Source: Acidobacteriota bacterium (GTDB lineage Bacteria > Acidobacteriota > Vicinamibacteria > Vicinamibacterales > 2-12-FULL-66-21). Taken from it: a stretch of DNA of 29,682 nt. The DNA is taken from positions 1 to 29,682 of the forward strand of contig JAIVJE010000293.1 in assembly GCA_020200195.1 (NCBI GenBank), in the 5' to 3' direction. This document shows positions 1 through 7,698 of this stretch, in pieces. The translations under genes were made by a program, and so were the position numbers. The stretch's first letter is position 1. The number at the start of each line of letters is the position of its first letter. The notes beneath the pieces were generated by a model, which was given only the letters and a program-made list of their open reading frames with translations, ran no database searches and had not been told where the DNA came from.

Positions 1-1
1 A

Positions 2-205
2 AAGAAAGAAGGGGCGATCTCGCGGAGCGCGTTCGAGGAGCTTCGCCTCGCTACGGATTTCGCCAGTCTTATCGCATTCCAGTCGGCCAACCCTGCGGTG
101 ATCGCGCGCCCAGGCGAAAACAGCGGACCATCGGCGCGTCCGGAAATCATCTGCGGCAACTACTTCTCCGTGCTTGGACAGGGGCAGCGGCTGGCCGGCT
201 GCTAG
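2..205 (+). pseudogene. ADOP permease 1, upstream fragment
   Basis: This stretch, open from the left edge, encodes the periplasmic part of a MacB/ADOP-type permease. It contains a SAFEELR stretch and the characteristic (C)GNYFSVLG motif, then runs into TAG at 203-205. The sequence that continues the same protein (GRLLG, a stop, then NDAVPGAPPVAVLSERFW) lies in the next frame, so a frameshift falls near 173-183. The in-frame amber codon at 208-210 is a second lesion. The N-terminal region of the gene lies outside the window. I infer that it is the front end of the gene continuing at 244. Confidence 0.75.
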
Positions 206-243
206 GATAGAACGACGCGGTTCCCGGAGCGCCACCCGTCGCG

Positions 244-2208
244 GTGCTGTCCGAGCGGTTCTGGCGCAGCCGGTTCAACGGCGATTCGGGGATCGTTGGC
301 AGCAGCCTGACCGTCAACGGCACGAGCGTAACCATCATCGGCGTCGCGGGTCCGCGATTCGGCGGTATGTCCATCGATCGGCCGGCGGAGATCTTTCTCC
401 CGATGACGCTCGCGCATCTCTTGGACGGGCTGCCGATGGCGCAGGGCCACCTGAGCGTGCGCGTGGCCGTCCGGCTGCCGGAACGCGGCGACCCCGGCGT
501 CGCCGCCGATCGGTTGTCAACGTTGTACGCGCCGCTGTCCCCGTTCGGCCCCGGCGCTCCACCACCGCGGCTGACGCTCCTGCCGGCGCTGCATGGGATC
601 TCGGAGGCGCGCTCGCAACTCGAGAACGCGCTGGTCGTCGTCCTGGGCCTGGTCGGTGTGCTGCTTCTCATCGCCTGCGCCAACGTCGGCAACCTGCTCC
701 TGTCGAGATTTGCTTCGCGTCAGCCGGAGTTTGCGATCCGGATGGCGATCGGTGCCGGACGCCGACGCGTCGTCCAGCAGCTGCTCGTCGAGAGTCTCCT
801 CATCTCCACTCTGGCGTCAGCGCTTGCATTGTTCGTGGCGATGAACGCGGGAGCGTTGCTCGTCCACCTGATCCCGTCGCGGACGCCGCTCGCGCTGGAC
901 CTGGCGCTCGATGCTCGCCTGATCGGCTTTACGGCGGCGATTGCCCTGCTGGCCGCGCTGCTCGCGGTTGCGGCATCGGCGTGGCGTCTCGCCCGCATCG
1001 ATGGCGCGGCAGTGTTGCGGGCGGACACCCGTACGGCTGCGGCTGGACGCCGCACCCTGGCGCACGCGTTGATCGTGGCGCAGGTAGCGTGCTCGCTGTT
1101 GTTGCTCGTTGGCGCGGGCTCGATGCTGCGGACGCTCTGGAACCTGACGCATCTCGATCCCGGGTTCACAGCCGAGGGCGGGTTCCTGGTCACGGTCAAC
1201 GCGGCCGGCCGTGTGACCGATACCGCGCGTCTGCCGGTGTACTACGAATCTCTTCGCACGCGCCTCGCGCGGACTCCCGGCGTTGCGGCTGCGAGCCTGA
1301 TCCAGTTCCCCGTCATGGGAGATGGCGCGACGACAGGGACCGTCGACGTGCCGGGTTTCATCCCCGTCAGCGATGACGATCGCTGGTGCCGCGTCTTTCA
1401 GGTGGGCCCGGACTTCTTCACGAGCGCAGGCATGTCCGTGCTTCGAGGCCGCGGGATCGAGCCTCGGGACACCGCGTCAGGGGAACGCGTGGCCGTCGTC
1501 AACGAGAGCTTCGCACGGTTCTACTTCAGCGACGCGGATCCCGTCGGCCAGGTACTCGGCAAGGACATGCGCATTGTCGGAATCGTGCGTGACGCTCGTG
1601 TCGACAAGCTGAGAGATCCCGCGGCGCGCGCCATCTTCGTCCCCTATGTGCAGACCAGAATTCGCACCGCGATGACGTTCGTCGTCCGAAGCGCCGGCGG
1701 CATCGCGCTGCCGGATGCTGTCGCGGCCGCATCGGCGGCCATCCGTGACCACGATTCGGCACTCCCGTTCCAGGTCATGACGTTGCCGGACCAGGTGATG
1801 CGCACGGTCAGCCGTGAGCGGTTCCTGGCGGCGCTGACGGCCACGCTGTCGCTTCTGGCGCTTGTCCTCGCGTGCGCCGGGCTGTACGCCCTCGTGTCCT
1901 ACTCGGTATCAGAGCGCCGAAGCGAGATCGGCATCCGAGTCGCGCTCGGCGCGCGCCGCGCCGACGTGATTCGTCTGGTGCTGCGGCAGCCAGTCCTGAC
2001 CACAGCAGCGGGGATCGTCGTGGGCTTGCCTGGCGCCTACCTGGTGATGCGCACCATGGAGAGCCTGCTCTTCGGCATTCGTCCGTTCGACGCGCTGACG
2101 CTCGGCGTCTCGGCAGCCGTTCTACTCGGCGTCGGCGCGGCCGCCGCGCTCATTCCGGCGCACCGCGCCGCATCTACCGATCCGCAAGACTGTCTCCGAT
2201 GCCGTTGA
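244..2208 (+). CDS. ADOP/MacB-type ABC transporter permease 1, main part (5' broken)
   Basis: This is an inner-membrane permease of the MacB/FtsX superfamily, acidobacterial duplicated orphan permease type. Such proteins usually lack their own ATPase gene nearby, and their substrate is unknown. The frame opens at a GTG inside the conserved VAVLSERFW segment, which is not a natural start. The true coding region begins upstream in another frame (see the fragment at 2-205). After the rest of the first periplasmic MacB-like domain comes an FtsX membrane block (roughly residues 130-270), with the typical 'FASRQPEFAIRMAIGAGRRR' loop. A second periplasmic domain follows (about 300-520), then the C-terminal FtsX block with SERRSEIGIRVALGARR. 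The last residues (PAHRAASTDP) match the usual family end. Its stop overlaps the ATG of the second permease by 10 bases, so the pair was co-transcribed. The family call is secure; function in this copy is doubtful because of the 5' lesions. Confidence 0.85.
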   Translation: MLSERFWRSRFNGDSGIVGSSLTVNGTSVTIIGVAGPRFGGMSIDRPAEIFLPMTLAHLLDGLPMAQGHLSVRVAVRLPERGDPGVAADRLSTLYAPLSPFGPGAPPPRLTLLPALHGISEARSQLENALVVVLGLVGVLLLIACANVGNLLLSRFASRQPEFAIRMAIGAGRRRVVQQLLVESLLISTLASALALFVAMNAGALLVHLIPSRTPLALDLALDARLIGFTAAIALLAALLAVAASAWRLARIDGAAVLRADTRTAAAGRRTLAHALIVAQVACSLLLLVGAGSMLRTLWNLTHLDPGFTAEGGFLVTVNAAGRVTDTARLPVYYESLRTRLARTPGVAAASLIQFPVMGDGATTGTVDVPGFIPVSDDDRWCRVFQVGPDFFTSAGMSVLRGRGIEPRDTASGERVAVVNESFARFYFSDADPVGQVLGKDMRIVGIVRDARVDKLRDPAARAIFVPYVQTRIRTAMTFVVRSAGGIALPDAVAAASAAIRDHDSALPFQVMTLPDQVMRTVSRERFLAALTATLSLLALVLACAGLYALVSYSVSERRSEIGIRVALGARRADVIRLVLRQPVLTTAAGIVVGLPGAYLVMRTMESLLFGIRPFDALTLGVSAAVLLGVGAAAALIPAHRAASTDPQDCLRCR

Positions 2209-2712
2209 ACCCTCTGCGGCGGCTCGCATCGCTCCTCCGTCGCCCGCGCCTGGACGACGAGCTGGAGGAGGAAATCCGGTTGCATCTCGCGATGCGCCGG
2301 CAGGCGCTGATCGATGACGGGATGGACCCGCGCGCCGCAGAGCACGAAGCGCGGCGCCTGTTCGGCAATGTCACCACAATCCGAGAGGAGACGCGCGACA
2401 TGTGGGGATTCCCGTCCATCGAGACGTTGCTGCAGGACGTGCGGTACGGAGCGCGGCTCCTCGGCCGGTCGCGGATGTTCACCGTCGTCGCGGTGCTGTC
2501 GCTGGCCATCGGGATCGGGCGGCCGCCGCGGTCTTCAGCCTGGCCGACCGTGATCCTGTTCCGCAAGCTGCCCGTCAAATCGCCCGACGAGCTGATCGTG
2601 CTGCGGTGGATCTCTGGACCCGTGCAGGCCTTCCAGTGCCTCAACGGCAACAGCTCGCAGAACGACACCGAGCTGTCCAGCACGTCGTTTTCGCTCGGAA
2701 CGATCGAGAACA
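2199..2712 (+). pseudogene. ADOP permease 2, N-terminal part (frameshifted)
   Basis: The ATG at 2199 opens a typical ADOP N-terminus. It begins MPLNPLRRLASLLRR and has the soluble helical leader (DDELEEEIRLHLAMRRQ, then RLFGNVTTIREETR). LLQDVRYGARLL and the first membrane helix (FTVVAVLSLAIGIG) follow. At 2520-2550 the expected ANAAVFSLA motif is readable only in the +1-shifted frame. The original frame then resumes with VILFRKLPVKSPDELIVLRW. This fits one missing base near 2520 and two near 2552. Homology continues to TSFSLGTIENIV at about 2705 and stops there. The permease sequence that picks up at 2713, in a different frame, belongs some 300 residues further along. Confidence 0.75.
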
Positions 2713-3498
2713 TTGTACATGACGGCGCTCGACCGGCTGGCGGCGCTTCCGGGGGTACGGAGCGCGTCGCTCTCCAGCTACACACTGATCTCGGGCTCCG
2801 CGTCCATGTCGGTGGCGGCGCTTCCGGGGGTGCTGGCGCCGGAGCCGGGCAGCGCTGCCGCGGCGGCATTCTTCAGGAGTCACAGCACCTGGCGGCTCGT
2901 GGTCGACGATCGCTTCTTCGAGACGATGCGGATCCCGTTCCTGCGCGGGCGCACGTTCGGGCCGGGCGATTCGACAGGTTCGCAGCAAGTCGCCGTCGTC
3001 AACAACGCGCTCGCACGACAGTTGTTCGGAAGCGACGATGCCGTGGGGAAACGGTTCAAGTTGAGTCTGCGCGAGGATGCGCCGCTGCTCGAAGTCATCG
3101 GAGTGTGCGCTGACGCGAAATACACCTCCATGCGCCGTGAATTTCCGCCGACCGTGTACATGAGCTACCGTCAACAGGACCTCGAGTCCATGACGTTTGC
3201 ACTGAAGACTGCCGGGGATCCGTTGGAGATCGTCCCGAGTGTGCGCGCGGCAATGGGTGAAATCGCTCCGGACGTTCCGCTGGTCCAGATCCAGTCGCAG
3301 GAAGGTCAGATCCAGCGTTCGATGCGGCAGGAACGGCTATTCGCCAAGCTCGCGACGGTGCTCGGCCTGGTCACGCTCCTTCTGTCGGGGATCGGCTTGT
3401 ACGGGTTGCTTGCCTACTCAATCGCAACCCTGGCCGTCGCAGCAGCCAGGCGAGCGCGATCTGCGCAGGCGCCACGCCGCGCGCGTTCGCCACGGTGA
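2713..3498 (+). pseudogene. ADOP permease 2, C-terminal part (truncated)
   Basis: This frame resumes the second ADOP permease with ALDRLAALPGVRSASLSSY, which normally opens the second periplasmic domain. The domain continues through FFETMRIPFLRGRTF, VAVVNNALARQLFG and IGVCADAKYTSMRRE, to the start of the last FtsX block, LSGIGLYGLLAYSIA. There the similarity ends, at about 3430. The expected loop (REIGIRMALGA) and the last three helices are absent. The remaining Arg/Ala-rich codons are the antisense of the neighbouring reductase gene. So the gene has lost roughly 300 internal codons and its last 150 or so, and it cannot make a normal permease as written. Confidence 0.75.
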
Positions 3499-4267
3499 CG
3501 ACCCGATCGACGATCTGGAAGTCCGAGTCGGCGTAATAGAGACGATGGGCGAAGTCATCCGTGCGGGCGCGCGGAGTGTCCCCCTTGTCCGCAGCCCGTC
3601 GGTTGCCGGCCAGGAACCCGCGGGCCAACGGACTCCAGGGAATCACCCCAATCCCTTCTTCCAGGCAGAGCGGCATCATTTCCCGCTCCTCCTCCCGGTA
3701 GACCAGGTTGTAGTGGTTCTGCATGGAGACGAACCGCGTCCATCCTTGTCGCTCGGCAATCTGGAGCGACTTTGCAAACTGCCACGCCCACATACTCGAC
3801 GCTCCGATGTAACGCGCCTTTCCCGCACGGACGATGTCGTGGAGGGCCTGGAGCGTTTCTTCGATCGGCGTGTCAGGATCCCAGCGGTGAATCTGATACA
3901 GGTCGACGTAGTCCATGCCAAGCCGGGTCAGGGAGGCGTCGATAGCGCTCATCAAGTGCTTGCGCGAGAGCCCGCGATCGTTCGGGTCGTCGCTCATCGG
4001 GTAAAACGCTTTGGTGGCGACGACCACCGCGTCCCGGCGGGTGAAGTCGCGCACCGCGCGGCCGAGGATTTCCTCGGACACGCCGCGGGAATACATATCC
4101 GCTGTGTCGAAGAAGTTGATGCCGTACTCGAGCGCCTGTTTGAGGAAGGGCCGGCCGGCTTCCTCGGAAAGGACCCAGGAGCGCCAGGCGGGATCTCCGT
4201 AGGTCATCGTCCCGAGGCAGATGCGAGAGACTTTCAGGCCCGTACGGCCAAGCGACGTGTACTGCAT
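3371..4267 (-). CDS. Aldo/keto reductase, C-terminally truncated
   Basis: This is an NADP(H)-dependent aldo/keto reductase, probably cytoplasmic and of the YajO/Tas-like bacterial group; the substrate is unknown. The catalytic tetrad is visible as D54 and Y59 (FFDTADMYSRG), K86 (VVVATKAF) and H127 (LYQIHRWD). The start is the ATG at 4265-4267 before QYTSLGRTGLKVSRICLGTM, the usual N-terminus of the family. The open frame extends further upstream, but only by reading through palindromic repeats. Family similarity runs to IALAWLLRRPG (about position 3435). The final 60 or so residues, which carry cofactor-binding loops (usually IIGASK...), are missing and replaced by antisense permease codons. 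An active enzyme is therefore unlikely unless the junction is an assembly error. Confidence 0.85.
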   Translation of the reverse strand: MQYTSLGRTGLKVSRICLGTMTYGDPAWRSWVLSEEAGRPFLKQALEYGINFFDTADMYSRGVSEEILGRAVRDFTRRDAVVVATKAFYPMSDDPNDRGLSRKHLMSAIDASLTRLGMDYVDLYQIHRWDPDTPIEETLQALHDIVRAGKARYIGASSMWAWQFAKSLQIAERQGWTRFVSMQNHYNLVYREEEREMMPLCLEEGIGVIPWSPLARGFLAGNRRAADKGDTPRARTDDFAHRLYYADSDFQIVDRVVTVANARGVAPAQIALAWLLRRPGLRLSRQATRTSRSPTEGA

Positions 4268-4287
4268 GACGTCATGGTATGCGACGG

Positions 4288-4322
4288 CCGGACGTCCGTT
4301 AGGGGCCGGATGTCCGTTGGGG
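4288..4322. repeat. Two tandem ~18-bp direct repeats
   Basis: CCGGACGTCCGTTAGGGG (4288-4305) is followed directly by CCGGATGTCCGTTGGGG (4306-4322). The copies differ by one substitution and one indel. They lie 20 bases upstream of the reductase start and run into the first arm of the inverted-repeat element that begins at 4319. Confidence 0.75.
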
Positions 4323-4464
4323 ACAGCCACCTTTATCAGGGGTGGGACAGCCACCTTTTCTCCAGCCGTCAGTCGGCCCGCTGAAAAACGAGAAAACCCT
4401 TTAGTTTTCCTCCGCTGACGCGTGGAAAAGGTGGCTGTCCCCAAAATAAAGGTGGCTGTCCCCC
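4319..4464. repeat. Nested inverted-repeat element (REP/MITE-like)
   Basis: Four copies of a GGGACAGCCACCTTT core are present: two in one orientation (4319-4335 and 4343-4359) and two inverted (4426-4442 and 4448-4464). Nested inside are a 6-bp pair CGTCAG/CTGACG (4367-4372 and 4415-4420) and a central hairpin GAAAAC-CCTTTA-GTTTTC (4392-4409). The whole 146 bp can fold into one long hairpin. Elements of this build resemble bacterial REP/BIME palindromes, which are mobilised by Y1 REP-associated transposases. No transposase gene is in this window. The element sits between the cupin and the reductase, both on the minus strand. Confidence 0.8.
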
Positions 4465-4484
4465 TCCGGGGGGCGCTCCGGCGG

Positions 4485-4898
4485 TCAGCGCTCGTACGGG
4501 ATGATCCGGTCCCACTCGTCGGCACTCGACCGCGCCACGACGGCGACGACCGGCTTGGTGTCGCTGACGTTATAGACCTCGTGCGGGACGCCAGGCTCGA
4601 TGAAGATGAAATCCCCCGCGGCGTGCTCGACCTGATGTCGCAGCCCGTCGCCGAACTCGTGACGCACGCGCCCTTCGAGAATGTAGAGCATCACCTCGAA
4701 CCCGACGTGGATGTGCGCCCCCGCGATACCGCCGGGCGGAATTACGGCAACGTTCATCGACAACGCCTTCGCGCCGACGTTCTTGCCCGACATGCCGAGC
4801 TTGTACTGGATACCGTTCCATTCACGGCAGACGCCACTGCCGCGGATCCAGGCGAGGCCGGCTTCGCGCTCGACCTTCGGGTGTCTGTCGTCTGACAT
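4485..4898 (-). CDS. Small cupin-domain protein
   Basis: This is a 137-residue single-domain cupin, probably a metal-binding beta-barrel of unknown substrate. Cupin motif 1 is visible as GAHIHVGFE with metal ligands H62, H64 and E68, ending at G76 (ILEG). Motif 2 is GDFIFIEPGVPHEVYN with H106. The start is the ATG at 4896-4898, preceded by GGAG eight bases upstream. The frame stays open further upstream, but only through a palindromic repeat and the start of the polymerase gene. It has no signal peptide, so it is probably cytoplasmic. It is divergent from dinB and upstream of the reductase on the same strand, although the inverted-repeat element between them makes a shared transcript uncertain. 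Small cupins of this kind may be dioxygenases, isomerases or simple binding proteins, and the sequence does not decide. Confidence 0.85.
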   Translation of the reverse strand: MSDDRHPKVEREAGLAWIRGSGVCREWNGIQYKLGMSGKNVGAKALSMNVAVIPPGGIAGAHIHVGFEVMLYILEGRVRHEFGDGLRHQVEHAAGDFIFIEPGVPHEVYNVSDTKPVVAVVARSSADEWDRIIPYER

Positions 4899-4923
4899 CT
4901 GAAGCTCCAGGGGCTCCGTGGAA

Positions 4924-4974
4924 TACGGAGGGCACGGAGATTCTTTTTGAAAAACGTTCTCCGTGTGCTCCGTG
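4924..4974. repeat. Imperfect hairpin repeat with CCGTG/CACGG arms
   Basis: A left arm, TACGGAGGGCACGGAGATT (4924-4942), pairs with a right arm, TTCTCCGTGTGCTCCGTG (4957-4974), with three or four mismatches. The loop contains TTTTTGAAAAA. It lies between the divergent cupin and dinB genes. The repeated TCCGTG units resemble a short intergenic palindrome type seen in many high-GC bacteria; I infer REP-like identity. Confidence 0.65.
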
Positions 4975-5057
4975 TCCGTGGTTCGGATTCTCCGTTCCCC
5001 CCGTTTCCCCGCCGCGGCGCGCGGCCTCCGATCACTATACGCCCGCGCGATGAGAGA

Positions 5058-6155
5058 ATGGACTCCGTGCTCAAACGCATTCTGCACGTGGATATGGACG
5101 CGTTCTACGCGTCTGTCGAGCAGCGCGACAATCCTTCCCTGCGCGGACGGCCGGTGGCGGTCGGCGGCGATCCCGCGCATCGCGGCGTCGTGGCGGCGGC
5201 GAGTTACGAGGCGCGACAGTTCGGCGTGCGCTCGGCGATTCCGATGGCGCGCGCGGTGCGGCTGTGTCCGTCCCTCGTCATCGTCCCGCCCGATTTCCGG
5301 CGGTATACCGTCGTGTCGCGGGCGGTGTTCGAGATCTTCCACGCGGTCACCTCACTCGTCGAGCCGCTGTCACTGGACGAAGCGTATCTGGACGTCACGG
5401 ATAACGCCTGGGGTGAGACGCTCGGGACCGTGGTTGCGCAACGCCTCAAATCGGAGATTCACGCCACGACCGGCCTGACGGCGTCAGCCGGGGTCGCGCC
5501 CAACAAATTCCTGGCCAAGATTGCGTCCGGCTGGAAGAAACCCGACGGCCTGACCGTCATCGCGCCGGAGCGCGTGGAGCAATTCCTCCACAAGTTGCCG
5601 GTCGATGCGCTCTGGGGTGTGGGTCCGGTGACCGCGGGCCGCCTGCGTGAGCGCGGGATCGCCCGCCTCATTGACGTGCGCACGGTGGATGACGCGGTGC
5701 TGCGCGCGGCGGTTGGGAGCCAGGCGGACTGGCTCCGGCAGCTCGCGGACGGTCACGACGACAGGCCCGTGGTCCCCAATCGATCCGCGAAATCGTCCGG
5801 CACCGAGAACACATTCTCGAACGACCTCACCGACCTCACGCAGATCCGGGCTGAGATTGACGAGATGGCGCGCGATGGCGCGGCCTGGCTCGAACGCAAG
5901 GGGCTCGTCTGCCGAACGGTCACGATCAAAGTCCGGTACTCGGACTTCTCGACAATCACCCGCAGCCACACCGCACTTCCCGCGACCCGTCACGCCGACG
6001 AGATCGCCGCGCGCGCGACGATGTTGCTGGAGCGTTCGGAAGCGGGCCGGCGGCCGGTGCGGCTGCTGGGGGTGAGCGTCCACAATCTCATGGACCCGTC
6101 GGCGGAGCCTGACGGAGACCCGGGACTGCCCTTTTCGGGCCCTGACGAAGAATGA
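5058..6155 (+). CDS. dinB: DNA polymerase IV (Y-family translesion polymerase)
   Basis: This is an error-prone DNA polymerase that extends mismatched or damaged primer ends during translesion synthesis. The 365-residue length is normal. The catalytic metal ligands are visible as D12 (HVDMDAFYASVEQ) and D107-E108 (SLDEAYLDV). The nucleotide-binding SYEARQFGVRSAIPMARAVRLCP segment, the thumb helix-hairpin-helix (LWGVGPVTAGRLRERGI) and the little-finger domain (about 245-340) follow in order. The C-terminus ends GLPFSGPDEE, and the LPF may be a reduced sliding-clamp-binding motif. The ATG at 5058 is chosen because family similarity begins there; the longer frame upstream reads through a hairpin repeat. 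No LexA-like box was recognised upstream. The gene converges on the NYN gene, with 13 bases between their stops. Confidence 0.95.
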   Translation: MDSVLKRILHVDMDAFYASVEQRDNPSLRGRPVAVGGDPAHRGVVAAASYEARQFGVRSAIPMARAVRLCPSLVIVPPDFRRYTVVSRAVFEIFHAVTSLVEPLSLDEAYLDVTDNAWGETLGTVVAQRLKSEIHATTGLTASAGVAPNKFLAKIASGWKKPDGLTVIAPERVEQFLHKLPVDALWGVGPVTAGRLRERGIARLIDVRTVDDAVLRAAVGSQADWLRQLADGHDDRPVVPNRSAKSSGTENTFSNDLTDLTQIRAEIDEMARDGAAWLERKGLVCRTVTIKVRYSDFSTITRSHTALPATRHADEIAARATMLLERSEAGRRPVRLLGVSVHNLMDPSAEPDGDPGLPFSGPDEE

Positions 6156-6168
6156 AACGGGCGCGCGG

Positions 6169-7656
6169 CTAGTCGGCCGGCGCGTCCTTGCGGGTGCGTG
6201 CCCGTGCGGCTCGCGGCCTGCCAGCGCTGGTCTTGCGCGCACGCGGCGCGGCGGCCGCTCCGTCGTGCGGTTTCCGACCGCGAGGCTCGCCCTGCCCTCG
6301 CGTCCGGGCGCGGGTGCGCGGTTTCTTAGCCGGTTCCGCGACCGGCGCCTCCTCGCCGTCAACGACAGGCGACGGCGCGTTCAGCTCCTGCACGACCGCA
6401 CCCTCGACGACCTCGTCGCTTGGGGGGGCGGACCATTCCGGCCCGTCAGGCGCGGACCATTCCGCCACGTCAGGCGCGGCCTCGGCGGCCGGCTGCGCAG
6501 AAGCGTCCTCCTGGTCCTGCCGCTCGTCGTCCAATGGCACGTCGGTCGCGGCGGCCTGCATGACGTTCCCCGGAAATACCCGCATGACGCCCTGCCGATC
6601 GCGCTCGATCCGGAACAGTCCCTCACGCTGGCACGCCCGAAGCAGGTCGACCAGGCTCGCAAAGCCGAACTTGCGTTCGTCGAACGTCGCGTCGACGGCG
6701 CGGAGGAACTGCTTCGCCTGACGGATGTACATGGGCCAGCGCGGTGGATTCTGCGCGGCCTGGAAGAGCCGGCGCACCTCCCGGATACCTTCGGCGACTC
6801 GAGCCGGCGGCGCTTCCTGCGGGCTGGGCGCGGCGTCGCTCTCAGACAGTTCTCGAACCTGGTGCCGTCGCGGCGGAGCAGGTTCAGATGCGGCCTGACC
6901 GTTCTCCCGCAGCTCGACCAGCACGTTCCGGCCCGACTCCCGCAGCGTGACGTGACCGGCCGACGCGAGCTTTTCGGCGAAGTCCCGGAAGCTGCCCGCG
7001 CCGTACGTGCGCTCCGAGAACGTCGAATCGAGCTGCAGCAGCGTGCTCTTGAGGAGCCCGAGCTGTGGCGTCACTTCACGGTCGATGAGCACTTTCAGCG
7101 CGCGGCGCACGAGTGGGACCGCCTGATCGAGCGGAGCTTCCTTGACGGGGCCGCTCTGCCGGCCGCGTTCCGCGGACCGCCGCGAAGACCCGACCAGGTT
7201 TTCGTAGGCGATGAACTCGTGGCAGTTGCGCTGCATCACCATGCTGGTGAACGCGCGCCCGCCGACCACGAAGATCTGCTTGTCGTACTGTTTGAGCTTT
7301 TCGACGAGCGTGATGAAGTCGCTGTCGCCGCCCACGATCACGTAGGCGTTGATGTGGCTGTGGGTGAACGCCATCTCGAGGGCGTCGAGCGCGAGGTTGA
7401 TGTCGGCGCCGTTCTTGTCGCCGCCAGGCGTGAGGTTGCGCTGGACCAGTTTCGTGGCGTGCTGCGTCAGCGATCGGCTGTAGTCCCCCGCGCGCGTCCA
7501 GTCGCCATACGCGATCTTCGATACGACGTCGCCACGCTCCTTCAGCGCCTCCAGGACGACCCCGATATCGAACTGCCCCCCGAGCGTGCTCTTGACCCCG
7601 ATCTCGATGTTGTCGAAGTCGATGAATACTGCAATCTTCAGTCGTGTGTCTGCCAA
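6169..7656 (-). CDS. NYN-domain (PIN-like) protein with two OST-HTH/LOTUS domains
   Basis: This is a predicted RNA-binding, possibly ribonucleolytic, cytoplasmic protein of 495 residues. The N-terminal NYN/LabA-type domain (about 5-155) carries the acidic set expected of a PIN-like nuclease: D13 and D15 (VFIDFDN), D85 (NGADINLALDAL), D91, and D111/D113 (VGGDSDF). Two OST-HTH/LOTUS-type winged helices follow, at about 172-250 (LLKSTLLQLDSTFSERTYG) and 290-362 (KQFLRAVDATFDERKFG). The Ala/Pro/Glu-rich linker then leads to a very basic tail (KPRTRARTRG, ARKTSAGRPRAARARTRK), suited to nucleic-acid contact. The start is TTG at 7654-7656; no in-frame ATG or GTG lies upstream before the palindromic region, and similarity begins at once. 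Its RNA target is unknown, and nuclease activity is inferred only from the retained aspartates. Confidence 0.85.
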   Translation of the reverse strand: MADTRLKIAVFIDFDNIEIGVKSTLGGQFDIGVVLEALKERGDVVSKIAYGDWTRAGDYSRSLTQHATKLVQRNLTPGGDKNGADINLALDALEMAFTHSHINAYVIVGGDSDFITLVEKLKQYDKQIFVVGGRAFTSMVMQRNCHEFIAYENLVGSSRRSAERGRQSGPVKEAPLDQAVPLVRRALKVLIDREVTPQLGLLKSTLLQLDSTFSERTYGAGSFRDFAEKLASAGHVTLRESGRNVLVELRENGQAASEPAPPRRHQVRELSESDAAPSPQEAPPARVAEGIREVRRLFQAAQNPPRWPMYIRQAKQFLRAVDATFDERKFGFASLVDLLRACQREGLFRIERDRQGVMRVFPGNVMQAAATDVPLDDERQDQEDASAQPAAEAAPDVAEWSAPDGPEWSAPPSDEVVEGAVVQELNAPSPVVDGEEAPVAEPAKKPRTRARTRGQGEPRGRKPHDGAAAAPRARKTSAGRPRAARARTRKDAPAD

Positions 7657-7698
7657 AACCCTTCGTTCTTCCCTTCCCGCCTTCGCGGCGGCTGCCAG

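Noticed and set aside
4392..4409. GAAAAC/GTTTTC hairpin as a stand-alone intrinsic terminator.
   Set aside because: It is the centre of the larger symmetric repeat and has no T-run after it, so it is explained better as part of that element.
4268..4525. An N-terminal extension of the aldo/keto reductase.
   Set aside because: It only translates the inverted-repeat arms (GTATF, KVAVP) and the tandem repeat. Family similarity begins at the ATG at 4267.
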